This document shows, piece by piece, positions 1 through 7,589 of a stretch of 52,334 nt of DNA (position 1 is its first letter; every line of letters begins with the position of its first letter). The position numbers were made by a program, and so were the translations under genes. This stretch comes from Bacillota bacterium. Lineage in GTDB: Bacteria; Bacillota_I; Bacilli_A; RFN20; CAG-826. A model generated the notes under the pieces. The model saw only the letters and a list, made by a program, of their open reading frames with translations, was not told the origin of the DNA and did no database searches. The stretch covers positions 1 to 52,334 of the forward strand of contig JAEWMX010000004.1 in assembly GCA_023393065.1 (NCBI GenBank), written 5' to 3'.

Positions 1-35
1 AAAGCAGACGCGATACCAAGCTACGCTACATCCCG
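1..35 (-). tRNA. tRNA-Pro, 5' portion only (cut by window edge)
   Basis: Read on the minus strand, the sequence starts CGGGATGTAGCG and continues through a D-arm (GCTTGGTA) to the start of the anticodon stem. This is the typical 5' half of a bacterial tRNA-Pro. The window ends before the anticodon, so the isoacceptor cannot be read. It lies 4 nt after the encoded CCA of tRNA-Arg, so it is the third member of a Cys-Arg-Pro cluster. Confidence 0.8.
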
Positions 36-39
36 ACAC

Positions 40-116
40 TGGCGCGCCCGACAGGAGTCGAACCCGTAACCTTTAGATCCGTAGTCTAACGCTCTATCCA
101 GTTGAGCTACGGGCGC
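40..116 (-). tRNA. tRNA-Arg (anticodon ACG)
   Basis: The minus strand gives a complete cloverleaf. The acceptor is GCGCCCG paired with CGGGCGC, the anticodon stem TTAGA/TCTAA encloses the loop CTACGGA (anticodon ACG), and the T-arm loop is TTCGACT. The discriminator is G and CCA is encoded at 40-42. The ACG anticodon would be edited to ICG to read CGN codons. Confidence 0.95.
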
Positions 117-120
117 GTGT

Positions 121-135
121 CCGCCAAGATGGCGG
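121..135. repeat. GC-rich hairpin between tRNA-Cys and tRNA-Arg
   Basis: CCGCCA-AGA-TGGCGG forms a perfect 6-bp stem just upstream of the mature 5' end of tRNA-Arg. There is no T-run on either side, so it does not look like an intrinsic terminator. A processing signal in a polycistronic tRNA precursor is possible, which is inference. Confidence 0.5.
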
Positions 136-184
136 CTCATATAATATAAACCAGGCAGTTCACATTATACAAGTAAGAAATAAA

Positions 185-258
185 TGGAGGTTCCTATCGG
201 AGTTGAACCGACGATCATTGAGTTGCAGTCAATTGCCTTACCACTTGGCTAAGGAACC
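185..258 (-). tRNA. tRNA-Cys (anticodon GCA)
   Basis: The minus strand has acceptor GGTTCCT paired with AGGAACC, anticodon loop GACTGCAAC (GCA), T-arm GGTTCAACTCC, discriminator T as usual for tRNA-Cys, and encoded CCA at 185-187. It is the first gene of the tRNA cluster and has its own promoter. Confidence 0.96.
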
Positions 259-268
259 AGCGCAAGTA

Positions 269-297
269 ATTATAGCAAATGGCTTTTGAACCTTCAA
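269..297 (-). promoter_or_regulatory. sigma-A promoter of the tRNA cluster
   Basis: On the minus strand TTGAAG (292-297), a 17-nt spacer and a perfect TATAAT (269-274) end 10 nt before the tRNA-Cys 5' end. Spacing and sequence fit a housekeeping promoter for tRNA-Cys, -Arg and -Pro. Confidence 0.8.
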
Positions 298-298
298 T

Positions 299-314
299 AA
301 GTAATATATTACTT
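299..314. repeat. 16-bp perfect AT palindrome after potD
   Basis: AAGTAATATATTACTT reads the same on both strands. It lies between the potD stop and the -35 of the tRNA promoter. It could be a weak terminator for the pot operon or a protein site. There is no strong T-run, so the role is open. Confidence 0.4.
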
Positions 315-323
315 CAAAAATAG

Positions 324-1907
324 CTAGCGGCGTGACGAAGCGGCCTGTTGACGGCGAGCGCTGCGATTCTTTTTGGCGAGATTCTTGCGATATAAGAAGA
401 AGCCTCCGACGCCGGCGACAGAAAGGACTCCGACGACGATTAAAGCGATGGCCCAACCTGGTAAAGAGCTAGCTTTAAACTCTTCCCACATAGCTAACAC
501 AAAGCGATTATTTTCTCCAAAATCGCGCATAAGAGAAAGGCGAGGAATCATATCCGCTTCTGGGTATTGGGCATAGAGCTGGCGACCGACATCGTCTGCT
601 TCGATATAGATTATCGTCTCGGTATCGACGGTATCGCCAAAGAAATATGTCACATCATAAGCGATGTAATCGTCGGTGATGTCATTAGCCAATTTCCAAT
701 CCTCGATCGGCGTCTCCCATTCGCTATCGCGAACATCGTACCACTCGTGGACGAGGGCGTTGATATCTTCACCGCCGATAAAGGAACTATAACCGATATA
801 ATCCATGTTTTGAGCGGCATTGACAGGATCGGAGACAAAGTTTAAAAATTTCTGAGCCAATTCTTTATTTAGAGAGTCGCTTTTTGGCATGACCCAGCCA
901 TCAAACCATATATTGCCGCCGGTTTCCGGCATGCTGTAATACAATTCGGTATCGATTTCTTCTTCGGCTTGGTCCATGGCGTAGACGGCATCGCCGCTCC
1001 ACGCTAAGTTAATGCCGATTTTACCGGTGACGATGTCTTGCTTTCCGGAATCGTTTTCAAAACCGTAAATGTTTTCTTTAAGAGCGAGCAATTCCTCTTT
1101 GACGGCCGCTACGGTATCGGCATCGCACCGGTTAAAAATATCGGTGAGGGCCGCATTGTAGACATCAACGTCATATGTGGGCTTGCTCTCATCGAGATAA
1201 GTGGCTTGTAAAGTGCGTATTTCTTCATCGAAAACGCGCATGATGCCTACTGAATATGTATCGCGCATCGAGTCTTTGACAGAAATCGTATCTTTGTAAT
1301 CGGCATTCCACAAAGAATTCCAATCTGCCATATCGCTCATGACATTCTCTGGCGAAAGACCGCGATCTTCAAATGTCGCATAGGTCGGATTGTATAAAAT
1401 GCCAAAGGTACCCCACATGTAACCAACGGCAAATTCTGAGACCGAATGGGTCACGCCGGTAACGCTATTTGTAGCCTCAAGATTAGCAAAGATATCTTTA
1501 AGATATGGGGAAGCGTAGTCTTCGTAGTTAGGAATTGCCGCATCGAGTGGTTCAAGCATGTCGTTAACAATCATCTTTTGAATCATGTAGTCGCTCGGGC
1601 AGACGAGATCATATACTGATTTACCGGTTTGTAGGGAATTGAGCATCGTCTCGTTCGTGTCAAATGTATCATAGACGACATCGACTTCAATTCCTTCGGT
1701 ATCTAAAATATAATCTTCGAACTGATCGATTAAATCTTTCTCGTCATAGCCATTTTCGGGGTCGTTGAGATAGATGTAGTCTTCCCAGTTGAGAACGCGA
1801 AGTACCTGACTTCCGCCTTCGTGTGGTTGATTGCCGTTACAGGCGGCGAGCAGAAGCGCGGCAAACAAGGCGGCTGATGTTCCGGCAAATGTCTTTTTAA
1901 AATTCAT
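324..1907 (-). CDS. potD: Spermidine/putrescine-binding lipoprotein PotD
   Basis: This is the substrate-binding component of a polyamine ABC importer. It has a lipoprotein signal with lipobox L-A-A-C (Cys23), then motifs typical of PotD/PotF such as VLNWEDYI near the mature N-terminus, VCPSDYMI, INLAWSGDAVYA and GGNIWFDGWVMPK. At 527 residues it is much longer than the roughly 350 of E. coli PotD. The last 45 residues hold a transmembrane helix (WAIALIVVGVLSVAGVGG) and a basic tail, so it would be anchored by lipid and by a helix. It is the last gene of potABCD and its start overlaps potC by 11 nt. Confidence 0.92.
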   Translation of the reverse strand: MNFKKTFAGTSAALFAALLLAACNGNQPHEGGSQVLRVLNWEDYIYLNDPENGYDEKDLIDQFEDYILDTEGIEVDVVYDTFDTNETMLNSLQTGKSVYDLVCPSDYMIQKMIVNDMLEPLDAAIPNYEDYASPYLKDIFANLEATNSVTGVTHSVSEFAVGYMWGTFGILYNPTYATFEDRGLSPENVMSDMADWNSLWNADYKDTISVKDSMRDTYSVGIMRVFDEEIRTLQATYLDESKPTYDVDVYNAALTDIFNRCDADTVAAVKEELLALKENIYGFENDSGKQDIVTGKIGINLAWSGDAVYAMDQAEEEIDTELYYSMPETGGNIWFDGWVMPKSDSLNKELAQKFLNFVSDPVNAAQNMDYIGYSSFIGGEDINALVHEWYDVRDSEWETPIEDWKLANDITDDYIAYDVTYFFGDTVDTETIIYIEADDVGRQLYAQYPEADMIPRLSLMRDFGENNRFVLAMWEEFKASSLPGWAIALIVVGVLSVAGVGGFFLYRKNLAKKNRSARRQQAASSRR

Positions 1908-2760
1908 GGTTTTCCCTCCCTCGGCGAATTTTTTTCACATTTTTAGTTTTGTTACGGTAGATGGTTATACCGATGACAACGAGCAAAACAACGATGAAGA
2001 TAATGAGCGTCAAAGCGCGCATTTCGGGGGGGATCGGACCGCGTTTAATCTTCGCTTGCACAAGCGTCGATAGCGTCTCGATCGTACCCTCTCCATTAAG
2101 GAGTCCGGTTCCTCGAGTAAAGGCCGTGATAATAAAATCATCAAGCGAGAGCGTCAGAGCTAGGAGGAAGCCTGAGAAAATGCCAGGCATGATTTGCGGA
2201 ATAATAACTTTCCACAGCGCTTTTTGCGGCGTCGCTCCCAAGTCGAGGGCCGCTTCGTAAAGATGCGGATCGAGCTGCATCAATTTCGGGCGGACCGAAA
2301 TATAGACGAACGGAACCGATAAGACGACATGGCCGATTAGAAGCGTCCAGAAGCCGAAGATCGATTGGCCGCGAAAGATGACGCTGCCGACAAAGACGAA
2401 GAGGACGGTCAAAGACAAGGCCATGACGATTTCGGCATTGACGATCGGAATTTGAGTGACTCCCTCAATCGCCTTTAATGTCCGTTGGCGGCTATAGTAA
2501 GCTCCGATGGCGCCAGCTGTGCCAAGAAGTGTGGAGATCGCGGCGCTGATAACGGCGATGATCAAAGTGTTACCGAGGGCGACCATTATTTCTTCGCTAT
2601 GAAAAAGGCGAGCGTACAAATTAAGAGAAAAGCCCGTCCACACTCCGACATTTGTCGCTTCGGTGAATGAAAAAGCGATCAAGACGAGAATCGGAAGATA
2701 CATGACAAAAAGAATGAGATAAATATAAATGCTGGCCAAGAGCTTTTTACTTTTTACCAT
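1897..2760 (-). CDS. potC: Spermidine/putrescine ABC permease PotC
   Basis: This 287-residue inner-membrane permease has about six hydrophobic segments. The EAA cytoplasmic loop EAALDLGATPQKALWKVI is the site that docks with the ATPase. Length and order match the PotC family. The gene overlaps potB by 7 nt at its start and potD at its end, so the operon is translationally coupled. A basic cytoplasmic C-terminus (KNVKKIRRGREN) follows the last helix. Confidence 0.92.
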   Translation of the reverse strand: MVKSKKLLASIYIYLILFVMYLPILVLIAFSFTEATNVGVWTGFSLNLYARLFHSEEIMVALGNTLIIAVISAAISTLLGTAGAIGAYYSRQRTLKAIEGVTQIPIVNAEIVMALSLTVLFVFVGSVIFRGQSIFGFWTLLIGHVVLSVPFVYISVRPKLMQLDPHLYEAALDLGATPQKALWKVIIPQIMPGIFSGFLLALTLSLDDFIITAFTRGTGLLNGEGTIETLSTLVQAKIKRGPIPPEMRALTLIIFIVVLLVVIGITIYRNKTKNVKKIRRGRENHEF

Positions 2761-3548
2761 AGGTTGCTTCCTCGGGCCGACATATCATCTTTGTTAAAAC
2801 GTCGTGAAATAAGAAGGGTGATGCCGACGATAGCCAACATAATCAAGGCCATGAATGAACCGTCGTTCCACTGCGAACTGGAGAAATTCAAGTAGATGGA
2901 GTTGCCAAATAAAGTAATTTTTCCTTCTGAAAGTACGTCAGATATGACGTAGCTCGACATCGTCGGCATAAAAACCATCGTCGAAGCTGAGACAATCCCG
3001 GGCAATGATTGCGGTAAAATCGATTTTGTAAAGACTTGAAAAGGATTAGCGCCGAGGTCCGCCGCCGCTTCGATTTGGCTCTGATCGAGTTTGAGCATCG
3101 TCGAATAGAGGGGCAGAATCGTAAACGGCAGGAAGTTATAAACCATGCCAACCATCGTCGCCAAATACGGATACTGACCGCCGTTGATGCCAATCCATGT
3201 GAGCAAATCGCGTGTCGCGCCGGTGCGAAGAACGAAATTAATCCACATCGGCATGACAAAAAGTAAGACGAGAACGGTGTTTGTATTATATTGTTTGCGA
3301 GCTAAAAAGTAGGCTAAAGGATAACCGATGATGAGGCAGAGAAGAGTGTTGAGAACACCGATAAAAAAGGACACGAGCAAAACATTAAGTTTTGTCGTTG
3401 AAGAAAAGAAGCGGACGAGCGAATCGAGAGAAATTTGTCCGCCAGCATTGGAAAAAGCATAATAGACGATGAGTAAAATCGGTATGATGACAAAAAGAGC
3501 CAAAAAGAGGCTATAGGGAATAGCCAAATATTTGCGCTTAAAGCTCAT
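2754..3548 (-). CDS. potB: Spermidine/putrescine ABC permease PotB
   Basis: This 264-residue permease pairs with PotC. Six hydrophobic segments are visible, with the EAA loop EAAADLGANPFQVFTKS. An in-frame extension upstream of 3548 only reads through potA in another frame. The ATG at 3548 is preceded by AAGGAG about 11 nt upstream and overlaps the potA stop by 11 nt, so I chose it. The protein starts MSFKRKYLAIPYS, a usual basic N-terminus before the first helix. Confidence 0.92.
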   Translation of the reverse strand: MSFKRKYLAIPYSLFLALFVIIPILLIVYYAFSNAGGQISLDSLVRFFSSTTKLNVLLVSFFIGVLNTLLCLIIGYPLAYFLARKQYNTNTVLVLLFVMPMWINFVLRTGATRDLLTWIGINGGQYPYLATMVGMVYNFLPFTILPLYSTMLKLDQSQIEAAADLGANPFQVFTKSILPQSLPGIVSASTMVFMPTMSSYVISDVLSEGKITLFGNSIYLNFSSSQWNDGSFMALIMLAIVGITLLISRRFNKDDMSARGSNLW

Positions 3549-5052
3549 ATTTAGCAATATCTCCTTTGATGCGTAGCTGTATGTGCTTCGATGCGACATT
3601 AATCGAGACGACATCGTTTTCATTAAAGACGTACTGCGTGTCGACGACAAAATCCTCTTCGTCTTCGGTGCGCACCGTATATTGATAGTGATCGCCGATA
3701 TAAAGGAGCGACACCACTGTGCCAGTCGTTTGACCTTGGCTGATATCATCGGATAGTTCGATATCGCCAAACTGAATTTCGGCGACGACTTCAGCGTCGT
3801 TAAAGTCATAGCGCACGCCTTTTTTGCTGACGACATAACCGTCTTGATCGAGGGTCGATTGCGGAACGAGTTTTGTCACATCGCAATCAAAAGCGATATT
3901 GCTGATGACGACTTGGTTGTTCTTGTTAATCCAAGCGTCATAGTAGCTATTAATCGTAAATTCTTTTTTCATCACGTGAATGCTCTCGGGGTCGATGACA
4001 AGGCCGATTGGCTCGGCTTCAGCAAAGTCTTTCGTGCTTTGCACGACCACTTCATTTTTACCGACCATCACCACATATTCAAAATGCACGCCTTTGAAAA
4101 TTTTATTGACGATTTTCGCTTCGACCATACCTTTTCCAGAAGGGACGATTTCGACGTCTTCAGGGCGAATTACAACATCGACTTTTTCATTGAGGGGGAA
4201 ATCGTCATCGCACGGAAAGTTAGCGTTGATAAAGCGCACGACTTTAGGTCCGACCATCGTCGCGTTGTAAATATTGGAATTTCCGATGAAGTCAGCGACG
4301 AAAGCGTTGGCTGGTTCATTGTAGATATCCATCGGCGAACCGACTTGTTGAATAACTCCATCTTTCATGACGACAATCGTGTTGGACATCGTCAGAGCTT
4401 CTTCTTGATCGTGGGTTACATATATAAAAGTGATGCCTAACTTATCGTGCATGGCTTTAAGTTCGAGTTGCATATCTTTGCGCATCTTGAGATCGAGGGC
4501 CCCAAGCGGTTCATCAAGGAGTAAAATCTTCGGTTCGTTGACGATGCAGCGGGCGATGGCGACGCGTTGTTGTTGACCTCCCGAAAGAGTTTGGACATCG
4601 CGGTCTTCAAGTTCTTCGAGGTCGACCATTTTTAAAGCTTTGGCGACCTTTTCATCGATTTCCTCGATTGTGAGATGCCTCGTCCTCATCTTCTCCTCAC
4701 CGTTCTTATCTTTATATGTTTCGGAGATTTTCTTAAGTTTTAACCCAAACGCGATATTATCATAGACATCGAGGTGGGGAAAGAGGGCGTAGCGCTGAAA
4801 CACGGTATTGACCGGTCTCTTGTAAGGTGGCAAAACCGAAATGTCGGTGCCGTTTAGCAAAATTTCGCCGCTCGAGGGTGTTTCAAAACCGGCAATCATC
4901 CTGAGCGTCGTCGTCTTGCCGCAGCCCGATGGGCCAAGAATCGTGACGAACTCGCCCCGTTTGATATCGAGGTTAAAAGCATCGACGACAACGGTCCCGT
5001 CAAACTGCTTTGAAACATTTTTTAAGCTGATAATCGTTTCGTTATTAGTCAT
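3538..5052 (-). CDS. potA: Polyamine importer ATPase PotA, extended form
   Basis: This is the ATP-binding subunit. Walker A is GPSGCGKT (40-47), the signature LSGGQ (156-160), Walker B ILLLDE (176-181), and the H-loop VTHDQEEA follows. About 20 extra residues lie after the Q-loop region (near 109-128). The usual PotA is about 370 residues; this one has 504. After a first TOBE-like segment (near 295-370) comes a further 130-residue tail with a second TOBE-like stretch (GTVVSLLYIGDHYQYTV). Long PotA proteins are, as I recall, typical of mollicutes. It is the first gene of potABCD, with an AGAGGTGG ribosome site. Confidence 0.93.
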   Translation of the reverse strand: MTNNETIISLKNVSKQFDGTVVVDAFNLDIKRGEFVTILGPSGCGKTTTLRMIAGFETPSSGEILLNGTDISVLPPYKRPVNTVFQRYALFPHLDVYDNIAFGLKLKKISETYKDKNGEEKMRTRHLTIEEIDEKVAKALKMVDLEELEDRDVQTLSGGQQQRVAIARCIVNEPKILLLDEPLGALDLKMRKDMQLELKAMHDKLGITFIYVTHDQEEALTMSNTIVVMKDGVIQQVGSPMDIYNEPANAFVADFIGNSNIYNATMVGPKVVRFINANFPCDDDFPLNEKVDVVIRPEDVEIVPSGKGMVEAKIVNKIFKGVHFEYVVMVGKNEVVVQSTKDFAEAEPIGLVIDPESIHVMKKEFTINSYYDAWINKNNQVVISNIAFDCDVTKLVPQSTLDQDGYVVSKKGVRYDFNDAEVVAEIQFGDIELSDDISQGQTTGTVVSLLYIGDHYQYTVRTEDEEDFVVDTQYVFNENDVVSINVASKHIQLRIKGDIAKYEL

Positions 5053-5116
5053 TTTCGTCCACCTCTTAAAACGTGTTTATTTCAAGGCGAAGAAGCCCGA
5101 AAATTTTCACGAATAA

Positions 5117-5145
5117 AATATAGAAGAAATCGCACGAAAATACAA
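5117..5145 (-). promoter_or_regulatory. sigma-A promoter of potABCD
   Basis: On the minus strand TTGTAT (5140-5145), exactly 17 nt, then TATATT (5117-5122). Transcription would start near 5110, leaving a leader of about 58 nt before potA. Confidence 0.65.
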
Positions 5146-5166
5146 CTAAATTTATGCAAGAAAAAA

Positions 5167-5180
5167 TGAAAATATTTTCA
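5167..5180. promoter_or_regulatory. 14-bp palindrome upstream of the pot promoter
   Basis: TGAAAATATTTTCA is a perfect palindrome about 22 nt upstream of the -35 element of the pot promoter. Its position suits a regulator or activator site. A related half-site TTTTCAC recurs at 5104-5110. Function is inferred only. Confidence 0.4.
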
Positions 5181-5415
5181 CCTGGATTTTTTGTGATAAT
5201 TATTTACTAAATTCTGTCGATTCTATCGATACTATTGCTAATTTTTTGCGCGTCGCTTTTTTTGTGGATTTTCGAAAAAGATTTCACTTACATAATTAGC
5301 AAATAAATATTTTGCCTTTTCCTCGCTTTTTCGCCGACGATAAATTAGATGTGACGACGATAGTGAAATACAACGCTAAAAAATGTTATTTGTCGCATTC
5401 TTAATCACCGATGAA
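5181..5415. other. AT-rich divergent intergenic region, no gene seen
   Basis: This is the remainder of a gene-free stretch of nearly 390 nt between potA and the divergent lipoprotein gene. It is AT-rich with several poly-T runs. I see no ORF with a ribosome site and no clear RNA fold beyond short dyads such as TCGATTCTATCGA. Confidence 0.5.
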
Positions 5416-5421
5416 TATAAT
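5416..5421 (+). promoter_or_regulatory. -10 box of the thioredoxin-like lipoprotein gene
   Basis: A perfect TATAAT lies 20 nt before the ATG at 5441. The best -35 (TTGTCG at 5390-5395) has a 20-nt spacer, so the promoter is only tentative. Confidence 0.4.
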
Positions 5422-5440
5422 ATTATCTCGAGGGATATTT

Positions 5441-6550
5441 ATGAAACGCCTTGGAATAGTGATGACCGCAATAAGTCTAACCGCGACTTTACTGAGCGGC
5501 TGCGACGGAAGCAATAGCAAAACGCCTCTCCTCTTTGGAACTACGAATAACGAGTTATACGCTCTTAGTTATGAACAATATGTCGCCAAAATCGACAAAA
5601 AAGACAGTTTCTTGGTTTTTTCGACCCCGAACTCGCCATGTACTTGCTGGACGAGTTTTCGCGACTCGATTCTCATGCCGTATCGCAAAACCAATAACTT
5701 GATTATCTACACCGTTCACTACTCAGAGTTTTTTGATGACGACAATGCTCGACGCGAGTCTTATGGCCTCGATTTTTTAAGTTCATCGCAAACACTAGGC
5801 CTTTTTAAAAATGGCGTCATCAAGGAAAATCGCCCTTACAATTCAACTCATAAGATTTGGAGTAGCATAGATTCTTTTACCACTTACATGAGCGAGTTAA
5901 TTATCAATCCGACGATCATCGATGTCAGTTTGACAAAATTAAACGCTTTGTACGAACAGAATCTCAGTTTTTCAATTATGTTCTACGACGAAAAGGGCGA
6001 ATCTTCCTATTTACGCGATAACTTATTAACCACTTATGCTCGAGAAAATTACGCGACGATGAATAACCTCTACACATTGAATACGTTTGTCGAAGGCATT
6101 CAATTATCGTCGGGCATCTTTGACGAGGCACAGTGGCAAACATTTAAAGACACATACGGCTTATCGGCGGTCAACAACGCATCTTTTGGTTATGATGGCG
6201 GATTCGTGCCGACGATACAATACATCGAGCCAAACGGAAGCAGTACAAACCAGACGGTCATCAAGGCGCAAGCGGTATATCTTAATGACGCTATATCCGC
6301 CGCGGCAAACCCGGGTTCTTATGAGGTGAGCGATAGTTTTTATTCTTCAGCTCGCGAGAATTTACTGCTCTACCTAGCTGACTATTCCGGTGTGCGAGTT
6401 TTAATCGGCACGGAAATTCCCGCCACTGATGTCCTTGTTGAAAGTGAGACCGCAACTTGGAAATTCGAAAAGGCGGCTTCATACCACGATCCGCTGTTTC
6501 AAGCCTTTTTAGACTATAGTCTACCGCTTACGACGTTCGTTCTTGAATAA
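5441..6550 (+). CDS. Secreted thioredoxin-fold-like lipoprotein with CTCW motif
   Basis: The 369-residue protein has a lipoprotein signal with lipobox L-S-G-C (Cys21), so it is anchored outside the membrane. Residues 55-70 read SFLVFSTPNSPCTCW, which resembles the beta strand and active-site loop of thioredoxin-like proteins but with C-x-C (67, 69) instead of CxxC. The rest to 369 is not recognised. I chose the ATG at 5441 because GAGGG lies 6-7 nt upstream and the signal peptide starts there; an upstream in-frame ATG at 5411 would add ten residues. It is monocistronic and divergent from potA. A role in extracellular thiol chemistry is inference. Confidence 0.6.
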   Translation: MKRLGIVMTAISLTATLLSGCDGSNSKTPLLFGTTNNELYALSYEQYVAKIDKKDSFLVFSTPNSPCTCWTSFRDSILMPYRKTNNLIIYTVHYSEFFDDDNARRESYGLDFLSSSQTLGLFKNGVIKENRPYNSTHKIWSSIDSFTTYMSELIINPTIIDVSLTKLNALYEQNLSFSIMFYDEKGESSYLRDNLLTTYARENYATMNNLYTLNTFVEGIQLSSGIFDEAQWQTFKDTYGLSAVNNASFGYDGGFVPTIQYIEPNGSSTNQTVIKAQAVYLNDAISAAANPGSYEVSDSFYSSARENLLLYLADYSGVRVLIGTEIPATDVLVESETATWKFEKAASYHDPLFQAFLDYSLPLTTFVLE

Positions 6551-6562
6551 CTTAATAATTAA

Positions 6563-7519
6563 TTATAAACCTAGTTCGCGAATGCTGTTTTTTAAGTGTT
6601 CGCTCGACTTGACCAAATCATCGATTTCCTGTTTGGAAAATTTCGGCGTCAACAAGCGGGAGGCGCCTTGGCGATTGACGATGGCTGGAAGAGATAAATA
6701 AACGTCATAGATGCGTCCATCATAGGCATCTTCAATTAACGAGGAGACCGTCAAGATGCTGTTGGTATTATTAACGATAGCTTCAACGATGCGCGCGACG
6801 GCGAGAGCTACCGCATAGTAGGTCGCGCCTTTTTTGGAAATGATGTCATAGGCGGCGTGTTTAACTTCATCGAGCAATTCTTCAAATTTGAGTTTTCCAT
6901 GGCATGCGCAGCGATTGCAACTCGCGCAATAATCTTCTAAATTGACTCCTCCGATCGTCGTTATCGAAAAGGTGGCGACTTCGCTGTCGCCGTGTTCGCC
7001 GACGACATAGGTGTGAACGTTACGCGGATCGACGCCGGTGTCTTCGCTAATTAAATATTTAAGGCGCGATGTATCGAGGACGGTTCCGCTGCCGATGACG
7101 CGTCCGGGTGATAGATTAAGCTTCTTGTTTACATAGTAAGAGAGAATATCGACGGGGTTCGTCACGACGAGGATGATGACATCTTCGTCGAGGTAGGGGC
7201 GAATGCCTTCGATAATCGAATCGAAAACTTTGACATTCCTCTTGAGAAGATCAATGCGCGTCTCACCTTCCCGCTGGGCGACTCCGGCCGTGATGATGAT
7301 GATGTGGGCATCTTGGCAATCTTTGTAATCGCCGGCTTTCAAAATTTTTGGAGAGACAAAAGAGATGCCGTGCTGCATGTCTAGGACATCGCCTTCGGCT
7401 TTGCTTTTATTAATGTCGATAATGACAATTTCGTTGACGCTCTGGCCTTGTAAGAGGGCAAATGCCGTCGAAGATCCGACGGCGCCGTCACCGATGATGA
7501 CTACTTTGCGGTTTTCCAT
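6563..7519 (-). CDS. ldh: L-lactate dehydrogenase
   Basis: It reduces pyruvate to L-lactate with NADH to regenerate NAD+. The Rossmann motif GDGAVGSS is at 10-17. Gln82 in AQREGETR marks lactate rather than malate specificity, Arg152 lies in the substrate-binding stretch, and the catalytic His176 is in GEHGDSE. At 318 residues it has the usual length. The segment after the active site holds Cys198, 201, 204 and 206 plus His207. Such Cys-rich loops occur in some clostridial and mollicute relatives as I recall, but this one could bind metal. The start has a GGAGG site. It is convergent with the lipoprotein gene at 5441. Confidence 0.93.
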   Translation of the reverse strand: MENRKVVIIGDGAVGSSTAFALLQGQSVNEIVIIDINKSKAEGDVLDMQHGISFVSPKILKAGDYKDCQDAHIIIITAGVAQREGETRIDLLKRNVKVFDSIIEGIRPYLDEDVIILVVTNPVDILSYYVNKKLNLSPGRVIGSGTVLDTSRLKYLISEDTGVDPRNVHTYVVGEHGDSEVATFSITTIGGVNLEDYCASCNRCACHGKLKFEELLDEVKHAAYDIISKKGATYYAVALAVARIVEAIVNNTNSILTVSSLIEDAYDGRIYDVYLSLPAIVNRQGASRLLTPKFSKQEIDDLVKSSEHLKNSIRELGL

Positions 7520-7589
7520 AGTAAGTAACCTCCGACTAAATATTAAAATATTTGGGGGTTATTTCCTAACGATATGATTATGAAAAGGG

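Noticed and set aside
2754..3836. Longer 360-residue reading frame for PotB starting at 3836
   Set aside because: The first 96 residues lie over potA in another frame and look random; the ATG at 3548 has a proper ribosome site and starts the first helix.
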